This document shows, one piece after another, positions 8,638 through 15,923 of a stretch of 64,000 nucleotides of DNA; position 1 is the first letter of the stretch, and every line of letters begins with the position of its first letter. Source of the DNA: Oxalobacter paeniformigenes (GTDB taxonomy: Bacteria; Pseudomonadota; Gammaproteobacteria; Burkholderiales; Burkholderiaceae_D); NCBI RefSeq assembly GCF_027158465.1, contig NZ_JAMKYL010000005.1:1-64000 (forward strand), read 5' to 3'. The translations under genes and the position numbers were made by a program. Under the pieces are notes generated by a model that saw only the letters and a list, made by a program, of their open reading frames with translations, made no database searches and was not told the DNA's origin.

Positions 8638-8664
8638 TTAGCACTCTATGCCAAAGAGTGCTAA
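8638..8664. promoter_or_regulatory. CIRCE operator (HrcA-binding site) upstream of rpoH
   Basis: A perfect CIRCE inverted repeat, TTAGCACTC - 9 bases - GAGTGCTAA, begins one base after the predicted -10 hexamer and ends 47 bases before the rpoH start codon. HrcA, encoded at 18842-19885, binds this element in other bacteria. Bound HrcA here would overlap the transcription start and repress rpoH. It is the only full CIRCE element I found in the window. Confidence 0.95.
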
Positions 8665-8711
8665 AATAGAATCTATAAGCAATTAATGCATTCAAATACA
8701 CAGGAGAAAGA

Positions 8712-9608
8712 ATGAACGCAAAGTCCGCACAAGCATTGATGCCGGTCAGCCGTCATGCCTTGGCTCCGGTTATTACAGGTTCGCTCGGCAACATCGATGC
8801 ATACATCACAGAAGTCAATCGTTTGCCTATCCTGACCCAGGAACAGGAAACCGATCTTGCACTGCGTTATCGTAGGCATAACGATCTGGGGGCTGCACAG
8901 GAACTGGTTCTGTCCCATCTGAGACTGGTTGTCTCCATTGCACGCAATTATCTGGGATATGGATTGCCACACGCCGACCTGATCCAGGAAGGCAATATCG
9001 GATTGATGAAAGCGGTCAAACGCTTTGATCCCGATATGGGCGTCAGACTGGTTTCCTATGCCATTCACTGGATCAAGGCGGAAATACACGAATACATTCT
9101 CCGGAACTGGAGAATGGTCAAAGTCGCAACCACAAAAGCCCAGAGAAAACTGTTTTTCAACTTGCGCAGCCATAAAAATGGTACGGATGCCATGACAAGG
9201 GCACAAATCCGTTCGCTTGCCGAAAAACTGAATGTCCGTGATGAAGACGTCATCGAAATGGAAACACGACTCAACGGTCATGATATCGCACTGGAAACCC
9301 AGCACGATGACGACGATGACAATTTCGCGCCTATCGCCTATCTGTCATCGGAACAGACAGAACCGACCCATATTCTGGAAACACGCCAAAACGACCGTCT
9401 CCAGTCCGAAGGCCTGAGCGAAGCGCTTGAAAAACTGGATCCACGGTCCCGTCGCATCATCGAGGCAAGATGGCTGAACAACGACAACGGAAACGGTGCC
9501 ACATTGCATGAACTGGCAACCGAATTCGGCGTCTCGGCAGAACGAATCCGGCAAATCGAGGCAGCCGCACTCAAGAAAATGAAAAATACATTGGCGACAT
9601 ACAGTTGA
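8712..9608 (+). CDS. rpoH: RNA polymerase heat-shock sigma factor sigma-32
   Basis: A 298-aa alternative sigma factor. Region 2 includes LIQEGNIGLMKAVKRFDP, and the RpoH-specific box QRKLFFNLR lies at 144-152. The region 4 helix-turn-helix (HELATEFGVSAERIRQIEAA) is close to the C-terminus. A GGAG Shine-Dalgarno sequence precedes the ATG. It is separated from ftsX by 184 bases containing a promoter and a CIRCE site, so it is probably its own unit under HrcA repression. A strong terminator overlaps the stop codon. Confidence 0.98.
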   Translation: MNAKSAQALMPVSRHALAPVITGSLGNIDAYITEVNRLPILTQEQETDLALRYRRHNDLGAAQELVLSHLRLVVSIARNYLGYGLPHADLIQEGNIGLMKAVKRFDPDMGVRLVSYAIHWIKAEIHEYILRNWRMVKVATTKAQRKLFFNLRSHKNGTDAMTRAQIRSLAEKLNVRDEDVIEMETRLNGHDIALETQHDDDDDNFAPIAYLSSEQTEPTHILETRQNDRLQSEGLSEALEKLDPRSRRIIEARWLNNDNGNGATLHELATEFGVSAERIRQIEAAALKKMKNTLATYS

Positions 9609-9636
9609 AAAGGTGCCTTTCGGCACCTTTTCTTTT
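9608..9636 (+). terminator. Rho-independent terminator of rpoH
   Basis: Stem AAAAGGTGCC (9608-9617) / GGCACCTTTT (9622-9631), loop TTTC, followed by CTTTT. It begins on the last base of the rpoH stop codon. The A-rich 5' side may also serve the convergent gene that ends at 9641. Confidence 0.9.
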
Positions 9637-9640
9637 ACCG

Positions 9641-10477
9641 TCATTCCCTCAACAAACGAATCATCTTTCCCGCATCCTCCGGTTCCGCCTCCCTGAAAGC
9701 ATGCGCATATATCACCTCGAACGCCAGTGACAATATTCCGTCATCCGTTCTTTCCGCTTCCAGCATGTCAAGCAATCTCTGGCAAGCCCGTTTCCCGGTC
9801 AAACCGACAGGACGGCTCGACAGCGGATTACCTCCCAATGCACGCACATCCGACAACAACCGTTCGATTTCCGTATAAGTCACCGTAATCCATTCACGCT
9901 CCAGTACAGGAGCAGAAAATCCCGATCTGACCAGATCGTCACCGATGGCCTGCATGCTTCTGAACGGCAAAACATGCGAATACGCATCAGCTGTCCCATA
10001 CGCCTTGCGCAACAACTCCAGCGTTTTTTCACCGAAACAGGAAAATATAACCAGACCGTCAGCCCTTAAAACCTGCTGCCACTCACGAAACACATGTTCA
10101 TGATCATCACGCCAGTGCAAGGCCAGATTGGACCAGACCATATCGAACGTTCCGGGCAGAAACGGCAAACTGCCGAAATCGCCACAACAAACCACGCCTG
10201 CCGGCATATCCACCCTTCCGGCATATCCGGCAGCAAGCCGCGCTCTGGTACACGCAGCATCCAGACCATAAACCCGTGCCCTCCCGAAAGTATGCGCAAA
10301 CACATTCATATCATCCCCGTCACCGCATCCGGCATCCAGAATATCCAACGGATCGATTTTCATGACAGACAAGCGTTCATGCATTCTGCAAGCGATTTCT
10401 CTTGTCAGAAAACGGACATCGGCTGTTTTATTCGCCTTTTCAAACAACAAACGCACTTTCGGCAAATCAATAGGCAT
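9641..10477 (-). CDS. SAM-dependent methyltransferase, BioC-like
   Basis: A 278-aa class I methyltransferase. The ATG at 10477 begins MPIDLPKVRLLFEKA, a typical BioC-like N-terminus; the longer open frame to 10744 would overlap comF and is unlikely. Motif I is ILDAGCGDGDD, and DMVWSNLALHWRDD matches the BioC/UbiE-like post-motif with its conserved LxW. BioC methylates malonyl-ACP to start pimelate synthesis for biotin, but no bio genes lie nearby, so the substrate is inferred only. It is divergent from comF, as in several betaproteobacteria. Confidence 0.8.
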   Translation of the reverse strand: MPIDLPKVRLLFEKANKTADVRFLTREIACRMHERLSVMKIDPLDILDAGCGDGDDMNVFAHTFGRARVYGLDAACTRARLAAGYAGRVDMPAGVVCCGDFGSLPFLPGTFDMVWSNLALHWRDDHEHVFREWQQVLRADGLVIFSCFGEKTLELLRKAYGTADAYSHVLPFRSMQAIGDDLVRSGFSAPVLEREWITVTYTEIERLLSDVRALGGNPLSSRPVGLTGKRACQRLLDMLEAERTDDGILSLAFEVIYAHAFREAEPEDAGKMIRLLRE

Positions 10478-10579
10478 ACAATTCTGTTTCCGCAAGATAA
10501 TGAAAAACGCACCATAACATGAGCAATGCCGAACCATTTCGGAAAACCGGCCATAACCGCGCATGTTACCGATTGCAAA

Positions 10580-11347
10580 ATGATGGCTGATTATATGCAC
10601 TGCTTGACCTGCCTTGCCAGTTTTACAGGCAAGATTCCCTGCCCCTGTGTCCTGTGCCATACTCCCAGCCCTTACGGAATTTGCGACAGCTGCACACAAC
10701 ATTATTTTGGGAACCCTATGCCACGCTGCCACTGCTGCGGCCATGACATACCGGAAACTCAGTCAACATGCTCTGACAATCTTTGCGGTACCTGTCTTGC
10801 CAGACAACCGGCCTTCGATACCACGATCGTGGCGACCGACTACGTACCGCCTGTCGATCTTCTGATTCACCAACTGAAATTCACTCATCAACTGGCACTG
10901 GCCCCCCTGATGGGCAAACTGATCGACAGCGCCATCAAGCGGCAGGCCCGTACAGACTGGCAAGCACCGGATATCCTTGTTGCCGTACCATTGGGAAAAG
11001 CCCGCCTGATCGAACGTGGCTTCAATCAGTCACACGAAATCGCAAAAACATTGGCACGTTCGATGAAATTACCGCTGTATACCGACCTGATATACCGTAA
11101 CAGGGAAACCGCAAAACAATCCACCATTTCATTCAGCGAAAGAAAACAGAACGTCCACAATGCTTTCAGTGTCGCTCAGAACACGCAGTCCCTCATTCGC
11201 GGAAAACACATCGGTGTAGTTGACGACGTCATGACAACAGGACACACACTGGAGGAAATCGCACGTATTCTGAAAAAAGCGGGTGCCGGATACATCACCA
11301 ATTTTGTCTTTGCACGCACCCCATTCAAACTGTTACAGGAGAACTGA
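10580..11347 (+). CDS. comF: ComF-family phosphoribosyltransferase-like protein
   Basis: About 255 aa. The N-terminus has a series of CxxC pairs (CLTC, CVLC, CDSC, CHCC, CGTC), a probable zinc-binding region. The C-terminus has a type I phosphoribosyltransferase fold with the PRPP-loop motif VVDDVMTTGHTLEE. ComF proteins are linked to DNA uptake in competent bacteria (ComF/GntX family). The start is uncertain: ATGs at 10580, 10583 and 10595 are all possible and none has a strong ribosome-binding site. trmL starts one base after its stop. Confidence 0.88.
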   Translation: MMADYMHCLTCLASFTGKIPCPCVLCHTPSPYGICDSCTQHYFGNPMPRCHCCGHDIPETQSTCSDNLCGTCLARQPAFDTTIVATDYVPPVDLLIHQLKFTHQLALAPLMGKLIDSAIKRQARTDWQAPDILVAVPLGKARLIERGFNQSHEIAKTLARSMKLPLYTDLIYRNRETAKQSTISFSERKQNVHNAFSVAQNTQSLIRGKHIGVVDDVMTTGHTLEEIARILKKAGAGYITNFVFARTPFKLLQEN

Positions 11348-11348
11348 A

Positions 11349-11819
11349 ATGTTTCATGTCGTACTGGTCGAACCGGAAATCCCGCCGAACACCGGAAACA
11401 TCATTCGTCTGTGCGCCAATACCGGTGCACAACTGCATCTGATCGAGCCACTGGGATTCCCGCTCGATGACGCGAAAATGCGCCGTGCCGGACTGGACTA
11501 CCATGAATTTGCCACCATGCAGGTTCACAAAAACTGGGAAGCGTTTCTGCAAAGTGAATCTCCTGCACCATCACGCATGTTCGCCTTCACCACACACGGC
11601 CAAACCTGTTTTTCCACAACGGCATTTCGCCCCGGAGACTTTTTCATCTTCGGTTCGGAAACCAAAGGCCTCTCCCCCGAGATACACAATTTTTTCGCCG
11701 AAGGCCACCGTATCCGTCTGCCCATGCGTCCACACAATCGCAGCCTGAACCTGTCCAACAGCGTCGCCATCGTCGTATACGAAGCATGGCGACAGAACGG
11801 TTTCGCTGGCGGAATCTGA
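11349..11819 (+). CDS. trmL: tRNA (cytidine(34)-2'-O)-methyltransferase TrmL
   Basis: A 156-aa SPOUT methyltransferase that 2'-O-methylates the wobble position of tRNA-Leu isoacceptors. The start MFHVVLVEPEIPPNTGNIIR is the classic TrmL opening, with a GGAG ribosome-binding site inside the end of comF. The C-terminal SAM-binding knot includes FGSETKGL and IRLPM...RSLNLSNSVAIVVYE. It is coupled to comF (1-base gap) and ends at a shared terminator with dnaJ. Confidence 0.95.
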   Translation: MFHVVLVEPEIPPNTGNIIRLCANTGAQLHLIEPLGFPLDDAKMRRAGLDYHEFATMQVHKNWEAFLQSESPAPSRMFAFTTHGQTCFSTTAFRPGDFFIFGSETKGLSPEIHNFFAEGHRIRLPMRPHNRSLNLSNSVAIVVYEAWRQNGFAGGI

Positions 11820-11822
11820 AAC

Positions 11823-11861
11823 AAAAAACCCGATACCGTTCGAATCCGGTATCGGGTTTTT
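11823..11861. terminator. Bidirectional terminator, trmL / dnaJ
   Basis: A 12-bp perfect stem AACCCGATACCG (11827-11838) / CGGTATCGGGTT (11847-11858) with an 8-nt loop, flanked by A-run and T-run on the two sides. It ends the convergent trmL and dnaJ transcripts. Confidence 0.93.
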
Positions 11862-11876
11862 CCAGAAAAAATCGGG

Positions 11877-13001
11877 TTAGCTGAACATGGACTTGACCTT
11901 GTCCATCCACGACTTGGCCTGCGGACTGTGCTTGGCGCCACCTTCCACAATCAGCCCGTCGAATTCACGCATCAGCGCTTTTTCACGGTCCGTCAGATTG
12001 ACAGGCGTTTCCACTCTCACATGACAGAACAGGTCACCGGGTTGCGAGGAACGGACTCCCTTGATTCCCTTCCCTTTCAGACGGAAAGTCTTGCCTGTCT
12101 GGGTTCCCGCAGGGACATTGAATGCGACACGGTTATTCAGGGTCGGTACCTCGATCTCACCTCCCAATGCCGCGATACCGAACGAAATCGGCATTTCGCA
12201 ATGCAAATCGTCTCCTTCGCGCCGGAAAACCGGATTGGGCAATACCCTGATTTCGACATACAAATCACCCGGGGGCCCACCGTTCTGCCCTGGTTCCCCA
12301 TTGCCGGAAGAGCGGATTCTCATCCCATCGTCGATACCGGCAGGAATTTTGACTTCCAGCGTTTTGTTACGCCTGATCTTGCCGGCGCCATGACAAGTCG
12401 TACACGGCTCCTTGATGACCTTGCCTGTTCCATGGCAGGTCGGACACGGTTGCTGGATACTGAAAAAACCCTGCTGCATCCTGACCTGTCCTTGTCCGTT
12501 ACAGGTCGTACATGTCGTCGGCGACGTACCGGGTTTCGCGCCCGAACCATGACAAGTCTCACAATTATCCCAGGAAGGTACACGAATCGTCTTGGTACAC
12601 CCTCTGGCCGCTTCCTCCAGCGAGATATCCATATTGTAGCGAAGATCGGCCCCCCGATACATTTGCGGGCCGCTGCTTCTCTGACTGCGTCCGCCGCCGA
12701 AGATATCACCGAAAATATCGCCAAACGCATCCGCGAAATCCGCAGCACCCGGATGTCCCCCCATATTCATATTGGGATCGACACCGGCATGGCCGAAACG
12801 GTCATACGCTTCCCGTTTATGTTCATCGGAGAGAATCTCGTAAGCTTCCTTGACTTCCTTGAACTTTTCTTCAGCGGTTTTACTATCCGGATTGCGATCA
12901 GGATGATACTTCATCGCCAGCTTGCGGTAGGCTTTCTTGATCTCATCCTCTGAAGCGTTTTTGGCAACCCCCAAAACATCGTAAAAATCTCGTTTTGCCA
13001 T
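11877..13001 (-). CDS. dnaJ: Chaperone protein DnaJ (Hsp40)
   Basis: A 374-aa co-chaperone that stimulates DnaK ATPase. The J domain has HPD at 33-35, followed by a G/F-rich linker (about 75-115). The zinc domain has four CxxCxGxG repeats (CETCHGSG, CTTCNGQG, CPTCHGTG, CTTCHGAG), and a C-terminal substrate-binding domain follows. It is the last gene of grpE-dnaK-dnaJ on the minus strand. A 187-base gap with a large hairpin separates it from dnaK, so its expression may be partly uncoupled. Confidence 0.98.
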   Translation of the reverse strand: MAKRDFYDVLGVAKNASEDEIKKAYRKLAMKYHPDRNPDSKTAEEKFKEVKEAYEILSDEHKREAYDRFGHAGVDPNMNMGGHPGAADFADAFGDIFGDIFGGGRSQRSSGPQMYRGADLRYNMDISLEEAARGCTKTIRVPSWDNCETCHGSGAKPGTSPTTCTTCNGQGQVRMQQGFFSIQQPCPTCHGTGKVIKEPCTTCHGAGKIRRNKTLEVKIPAGIDDGMRIRSSGNGEPGQNGGPPGDLYVEIRVLPNPVFRREGDDLHCEMPISFGIAALGGEIEVPTLNNRVAFNVPAGTQTGKTFRLKGKGIKGVRSSQPGDLFCHVRVETPVNLTDREKALMREFDGLIVEGGAKHSPQAKSWMDKVKSMFS

Positions 13002-13118
13002 TTTGTCTACTTTACAAAAAGCGATTCAGCATAATCAGAATGCGCTAAATACCATCATCGTCTCCACAAGGATCAGGCTGGCATCCGTTCAACATTATCT
13101 GAAACATTCAAACAGAAA

Positions 13119-13161
13119 GCCGAGCAGAAAATACGTCATCAGACGATCATTTCTGCCCGGC
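13119..13161 (-). other. Intergenic hairpin between dnaK and dnaJ
   Basis: GCCGAGCAGAAA (13119-13130) pairs with TTTCTGCCCGGC (13150-13161): 12 bp with one position that becomes a G-U pair in the minus-strand transcript. A nested CGTC-ATCA-GACG stem (13134-13145) lies in the loop. It is followed by only a weak U-rich stretch, so a partial terminator or processing/stability element is more likely than a full terminator. Confidence 0.6.
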
Positions 13162-13188
13162 GAACAGTACCCAAGGAATTGATCGGTC

Positions 13189-15135
13189 TTATTTATCTTT
13201 CACTTCCTTGAAGTCGGCATCGACAACATCATCCTTGCCATCCTGTGCAGAGGAAGCGCTGCCCGCTCCCGGTGCCGCTCCGGCCGCTCCTGCGGCCGCT
13301 GCCTTGGCCTGCTGTTCCGCATAAACCGCTTCACCCAGTTTCTGGGCCGCATTGGCCAGTGCACTCATCTTGGCATCGATAGCAGCTTTGTCGTCACCCT
13401 TCAGGGTTTCTTCCAGATCCTTGATCGCGTTTTCAATCGATTCCTTCGCTGCCGCATCGAGCTTGCTGCCGTGTTCATCCAGAGACTTGCGTGTCGTATG
13501 GACCAGCGCATCACCCTGGTTACGCGCTTCGGTCAATTCACGGATCTTGTGATCCTCGGCTGCATTCATTTCCGCATCCTTGATCATCCGCTGGATTTCC
13601 TCTTCGGACAAACCGGAATTGGCCTTGATGGTAATCGTATTTTCCTTGCCGGTTGCCTTGTCTTTCGCACTGACATGCAAAATACCGTTGGCATCGATAT
13701 CGAACGTAACTTCGATCTGCGGCATACCGCGCGGTGCAGCCGGAATACCTTCCAGATTGAATTCACCCAGTGCCTTGTTGCCGGCGGCCATTTCACGTTC
13801 ACCCTGATAAACCTTGATCGTCACGGCAGGCTGATTGTCTTCCGCCGTCGAGAAAATCTGGCTGAACTTCGTCGGAATCGTCGTATTCTTCTGGATCATC
13901 TTGGTCATCACACCGCCCAGGGTTTCGATACCCAGCGACAGCGGGGTGACATCCAGCAACAACAAGTCCTTGCGATCGCCCGACAAAACCGAACCCTGCA
14001 ACGATGCACCGACAGCGACTGCTTCATCCGGATTGACATCCTTGCGCGGATCCTTGCCGAAAAACGCCTTGACCTTTTCCTGAACAGCCGGCATACGGGT
14101 CATACCGCCGACAAGAATGACGTCATCGATATCGGACACACTCAGACCGGCATCCTTCAATGCGATACGACACGGTTCGATCGTCTTTTCGATCAGCTCT
14201 TCAGCCAGCGATTCCAGTTTGGCACGAGTCAACTTGATATTCAGGTGAACCGGAGCGCCATTGGCCATCGCGATATACGGTTCATTGATTTCCGTCTGCT
14301 GCGTGGAAGACAATTCGATCTTGGCTCGTTCTGCCGATGCCTTGATACGCTGAAGCGCAATCGGATCCTTCTTCAGATCGATACCGTTGATCTTCTTGAA
14401 TTCATCAATGATGAAATCGATCACACGCTGGTCGAAATCTTCGCCACCCAGGAAAGTATCACCATTGGTGGAAAGCACCTCGAACTGCTTGTCACCGTCG
14501 ATATCGGCGATTTCAATAATGGAAATATCGAACGTACCACCACCCAGGTCATACACCGCAATCTTCTTGTCGCCACGACCAGCCTTGTCCAGACCGAAAG
14601 CCAAAGCGGCTGCCGTCGGTTCATTGATAATCCGTTTGACATCCAGACCGGCGATACGACCGGCATCCTTGGTCGCCTGACGCTGTGCATCGTTAAAGTA
14701 GGCCGGAACAGTAATGACTGCCTCGGTCACTTCTTCACCGAGATAATCTTCCGCCGTCTTTTTCATCTTGCGCAACACTTCTGCGGAAACCTGCGGCGGA
14801 GCCAGTTTTTTGTCATTCAGGACAGAAACCCATGCATCGCCATTGTCCGCCTTGATGATGGAGAACGGCATAATCGGCACATCGCGCTGAACTTCCGGAT
14901 CGTCATATTTACGTCCGATCAGACGCTTGATCGCATACAGCGTATTCTTAGGATTGGTGACCGCCTGACGTTTGGCCGGAGCGCCCACCAGAATTTCACC
15001 ATCTTCCAGATACGCAATGATCGAAGGTGTCGTACGGGCACCTTCCGAATTTTCGATCACTCTTGGCTGACCACCTTCGATAACGGCAACGCAGGAGTTC
15101 GTCGTTCCCAGGTCAATACCGATAATTTTTGACAT
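13189..15135 (-). CDS. dnaK: Chaperone protein DnaK (Hsp70)
   Basis: A 648-aa Hsp70. The start MSKIIGIDLGTTNSCVAV (ATG at 15135) is the standard DnaK N-terminus; an upstream ATG at 15186 is not credible. The nucleotide-binding domain includes DLGGGTFDISI. The substrate-binding domain follows after the DLLLLDVTPLSLGIET linker. The tail ends in the EEVD-like acidic DDVVDADFKEVKDK after an Ala/Gly-rich stretch. It lies 127 bases downstream of grpE and is presumably driven by the sigma-32 promoter upstream of grpE. Confidence 0.99.
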   Translation of the reverse strand: MSKIIGIDLGTTNSCVAVIEGGQPRVIENSEGARTTPSIIAYLEDGEILVGAPAKRQAVTNPKNTLYAIKRLIGRKYDDPEVQRDVPIMPFSIIKADNGDAWVSVLNDKKLAPPQVSAEVLRKMKKTAEDYLGEEVTEAVITVPAYFNDAQRQATKDAGRIAGLDVKRIINEPTAAALAFGLDKAGRGDKKIAVYDLGGGTFDISIIEIADIDGDKQFEVLSTNGDTFLGGEDFDQRVIDFIIDEFKKINGIDLKKDPIALQRIKASAERAKIELSSTQQTEINEPYIAMANGAPVHLNIKLTRAKLESLAEELIEKTIEPCRIALKDAGLSVSDIDDVILVGGMTRMPAVQEKVKAFFGKDPRKDVNPDEAVAVGASLQGSVLSGDRKDLLLLDVTPLSLGIETLGGVMTKMIQKNTTIPTKFSQIFSTAEDNQPAVTIKVYQGEREMAAGNKALGEFNLEGIPAAPRGMPQIEVTFDIDANGILHVSAKDKATGKENTITIKANSGLSEEEIQRMIKDAEMNAAEDHKIRELTEARNQGDALVHTTRKSLDEHGSKLDAAAKESIENAIKDLEETLKGDDKAAIDAKMSALANAAQKLGEAVYAEQQAKAAAAGAAGAAPGAGSASSAQDGKDDVVDADFKEVKDK

Positions 15136-15262
15136 ATTGTTTATCCTTTCAATACCATAATTTTTCCGGAACAGGAGATGAACCATTCAATCGACAACGG
15201 ATACATCTGTTTGATCACTCCCGCTCGCTACTGTTCCCTAGATAAGGCCACTTTCACGAATT

Positions 15263-15844
15263 TCAAGACTTTTTGGTGGCGACGACAACGACGGCCGGCC
15301 TCAACAGCCTGTCGGCCAGCGTATAGCCTTTTTGCACAACCGAAACGACCGTATTGGGTTCCTGATCCGCTTCAACCATCTGGATAGCTTGATGCTTCAT
15401 CGGATCGAGCTTGTCACCCTGCTCCGGCACGATTTCAAGAATCTTGTTCTGTTCGAAAACCTGTCTGAGCTGCCGCAATGTCACATCGACGCCTTCCTTG
15501 ATCGTATCGACAGTGGGAGCATCCGTCTTGATCGCCATCTCGAGACTGTCCTTGACGGCCAGCATCGACTTGGCAAAATTTTCGATGGCGAATTTATGCG
15601 CCTTGGCGATATCTTCCTGCGCACGTCTCCGGATATTTTCACCTTCGGCTCTGGCACGCAAAAAAGCATCCTGCAGTTCTGCAGCCTGTTTTTCCGCATT
15701 AGCCAGTCGTGTTTCCAGCGAGTCTTCCTGATTCACAACCTTTTCATCAGGCGTATCCGGATTTTCCTGACTCGTTTCGACCTTGTCGCTTTCCGTATTC
15801 TGGTCTTGCACTGTTTCCTCCACATCGATGTCTTTCACATTCAA
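15263..15844 (-). CDS. grpE: Nucleotide exchange factor GrpE
   Basis: A 193-aa DnaK nucleotide exchange factor. The acidic, Gln/Glu-rich N-terminus (1-40) is followed by a long predicted coiled coil (about 45-95), then the beta-wing domain with LDPMKHQAIQMVEADQEPNTVVSVVQKGY, the family signature. It is the first gene of grpE-dnaK-dnaJ. A near-consensus sigma-32 promoter ends 4 bases before its start codon region begins. Confidence 0.97.
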   Translation of the reverse strand: MNVKDIDVEETVQDQNTESDKVETSQENPDTPDEKVVNQEDSLETRLANAEKQAAELQDAFLRARAEGENIRRRAQEDIAKAHKFAIENFAKSMLAVKDSLEMAIKTDAPTVDTIKEGVDVTLRQLRQVFEQNKILEIVPEQGDKLDPMKHQAIQMVEADQEPNTVVSVVQKGYTLADRLLRPAVVVVATKKS

Positions 15845-15848
15845 CCGA

Positions 15849-15876
15849 TAATGGGGGCACCCAAGAGCATTTCAAG
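15849..15876 (-). promoter_or_regulatory. Sigma-32 (heat shock) promoter of grpE-dnaK-dnaJ
   Basis: On the minus strand, CTTGAAA (15870-15876), a 13-base spacer, then CCCCATTA (15849-15856). This is close to a perfect match to the RpoH consensus CTTGAAA-N(11-16)-CCCCATnT. No CIRCE element is near it. The leader would be very short if the start codon at 15844 is right. Confidence 0.88.
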
Positions 15877-15923
15877 AGGAAACATGAAAAATATTTTGAA
15901 AAATGTGCGACACCGGCGACAGA

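Noticed and set aside
10478..10744. N-terminal extension of the BioC-like gene
   Set aside because: It would overlap comF by over 150 bases and adds no family-like sequence; the ATG at 10477 fits.
11838..11850. GTTCGAATCCGG resembling a tRNA T-arm
   Set aside because: It is the loop and stem of the trmL/dnaJ terminator; no acceptor, D or anticodon arms exist around it.
13471..15132. A 553-codon open frame opposite dnaK
   Set aside because: Antisense shadow of dnaK. Long frames opposite dnaK are a known artefact; no independent start signal was seen.
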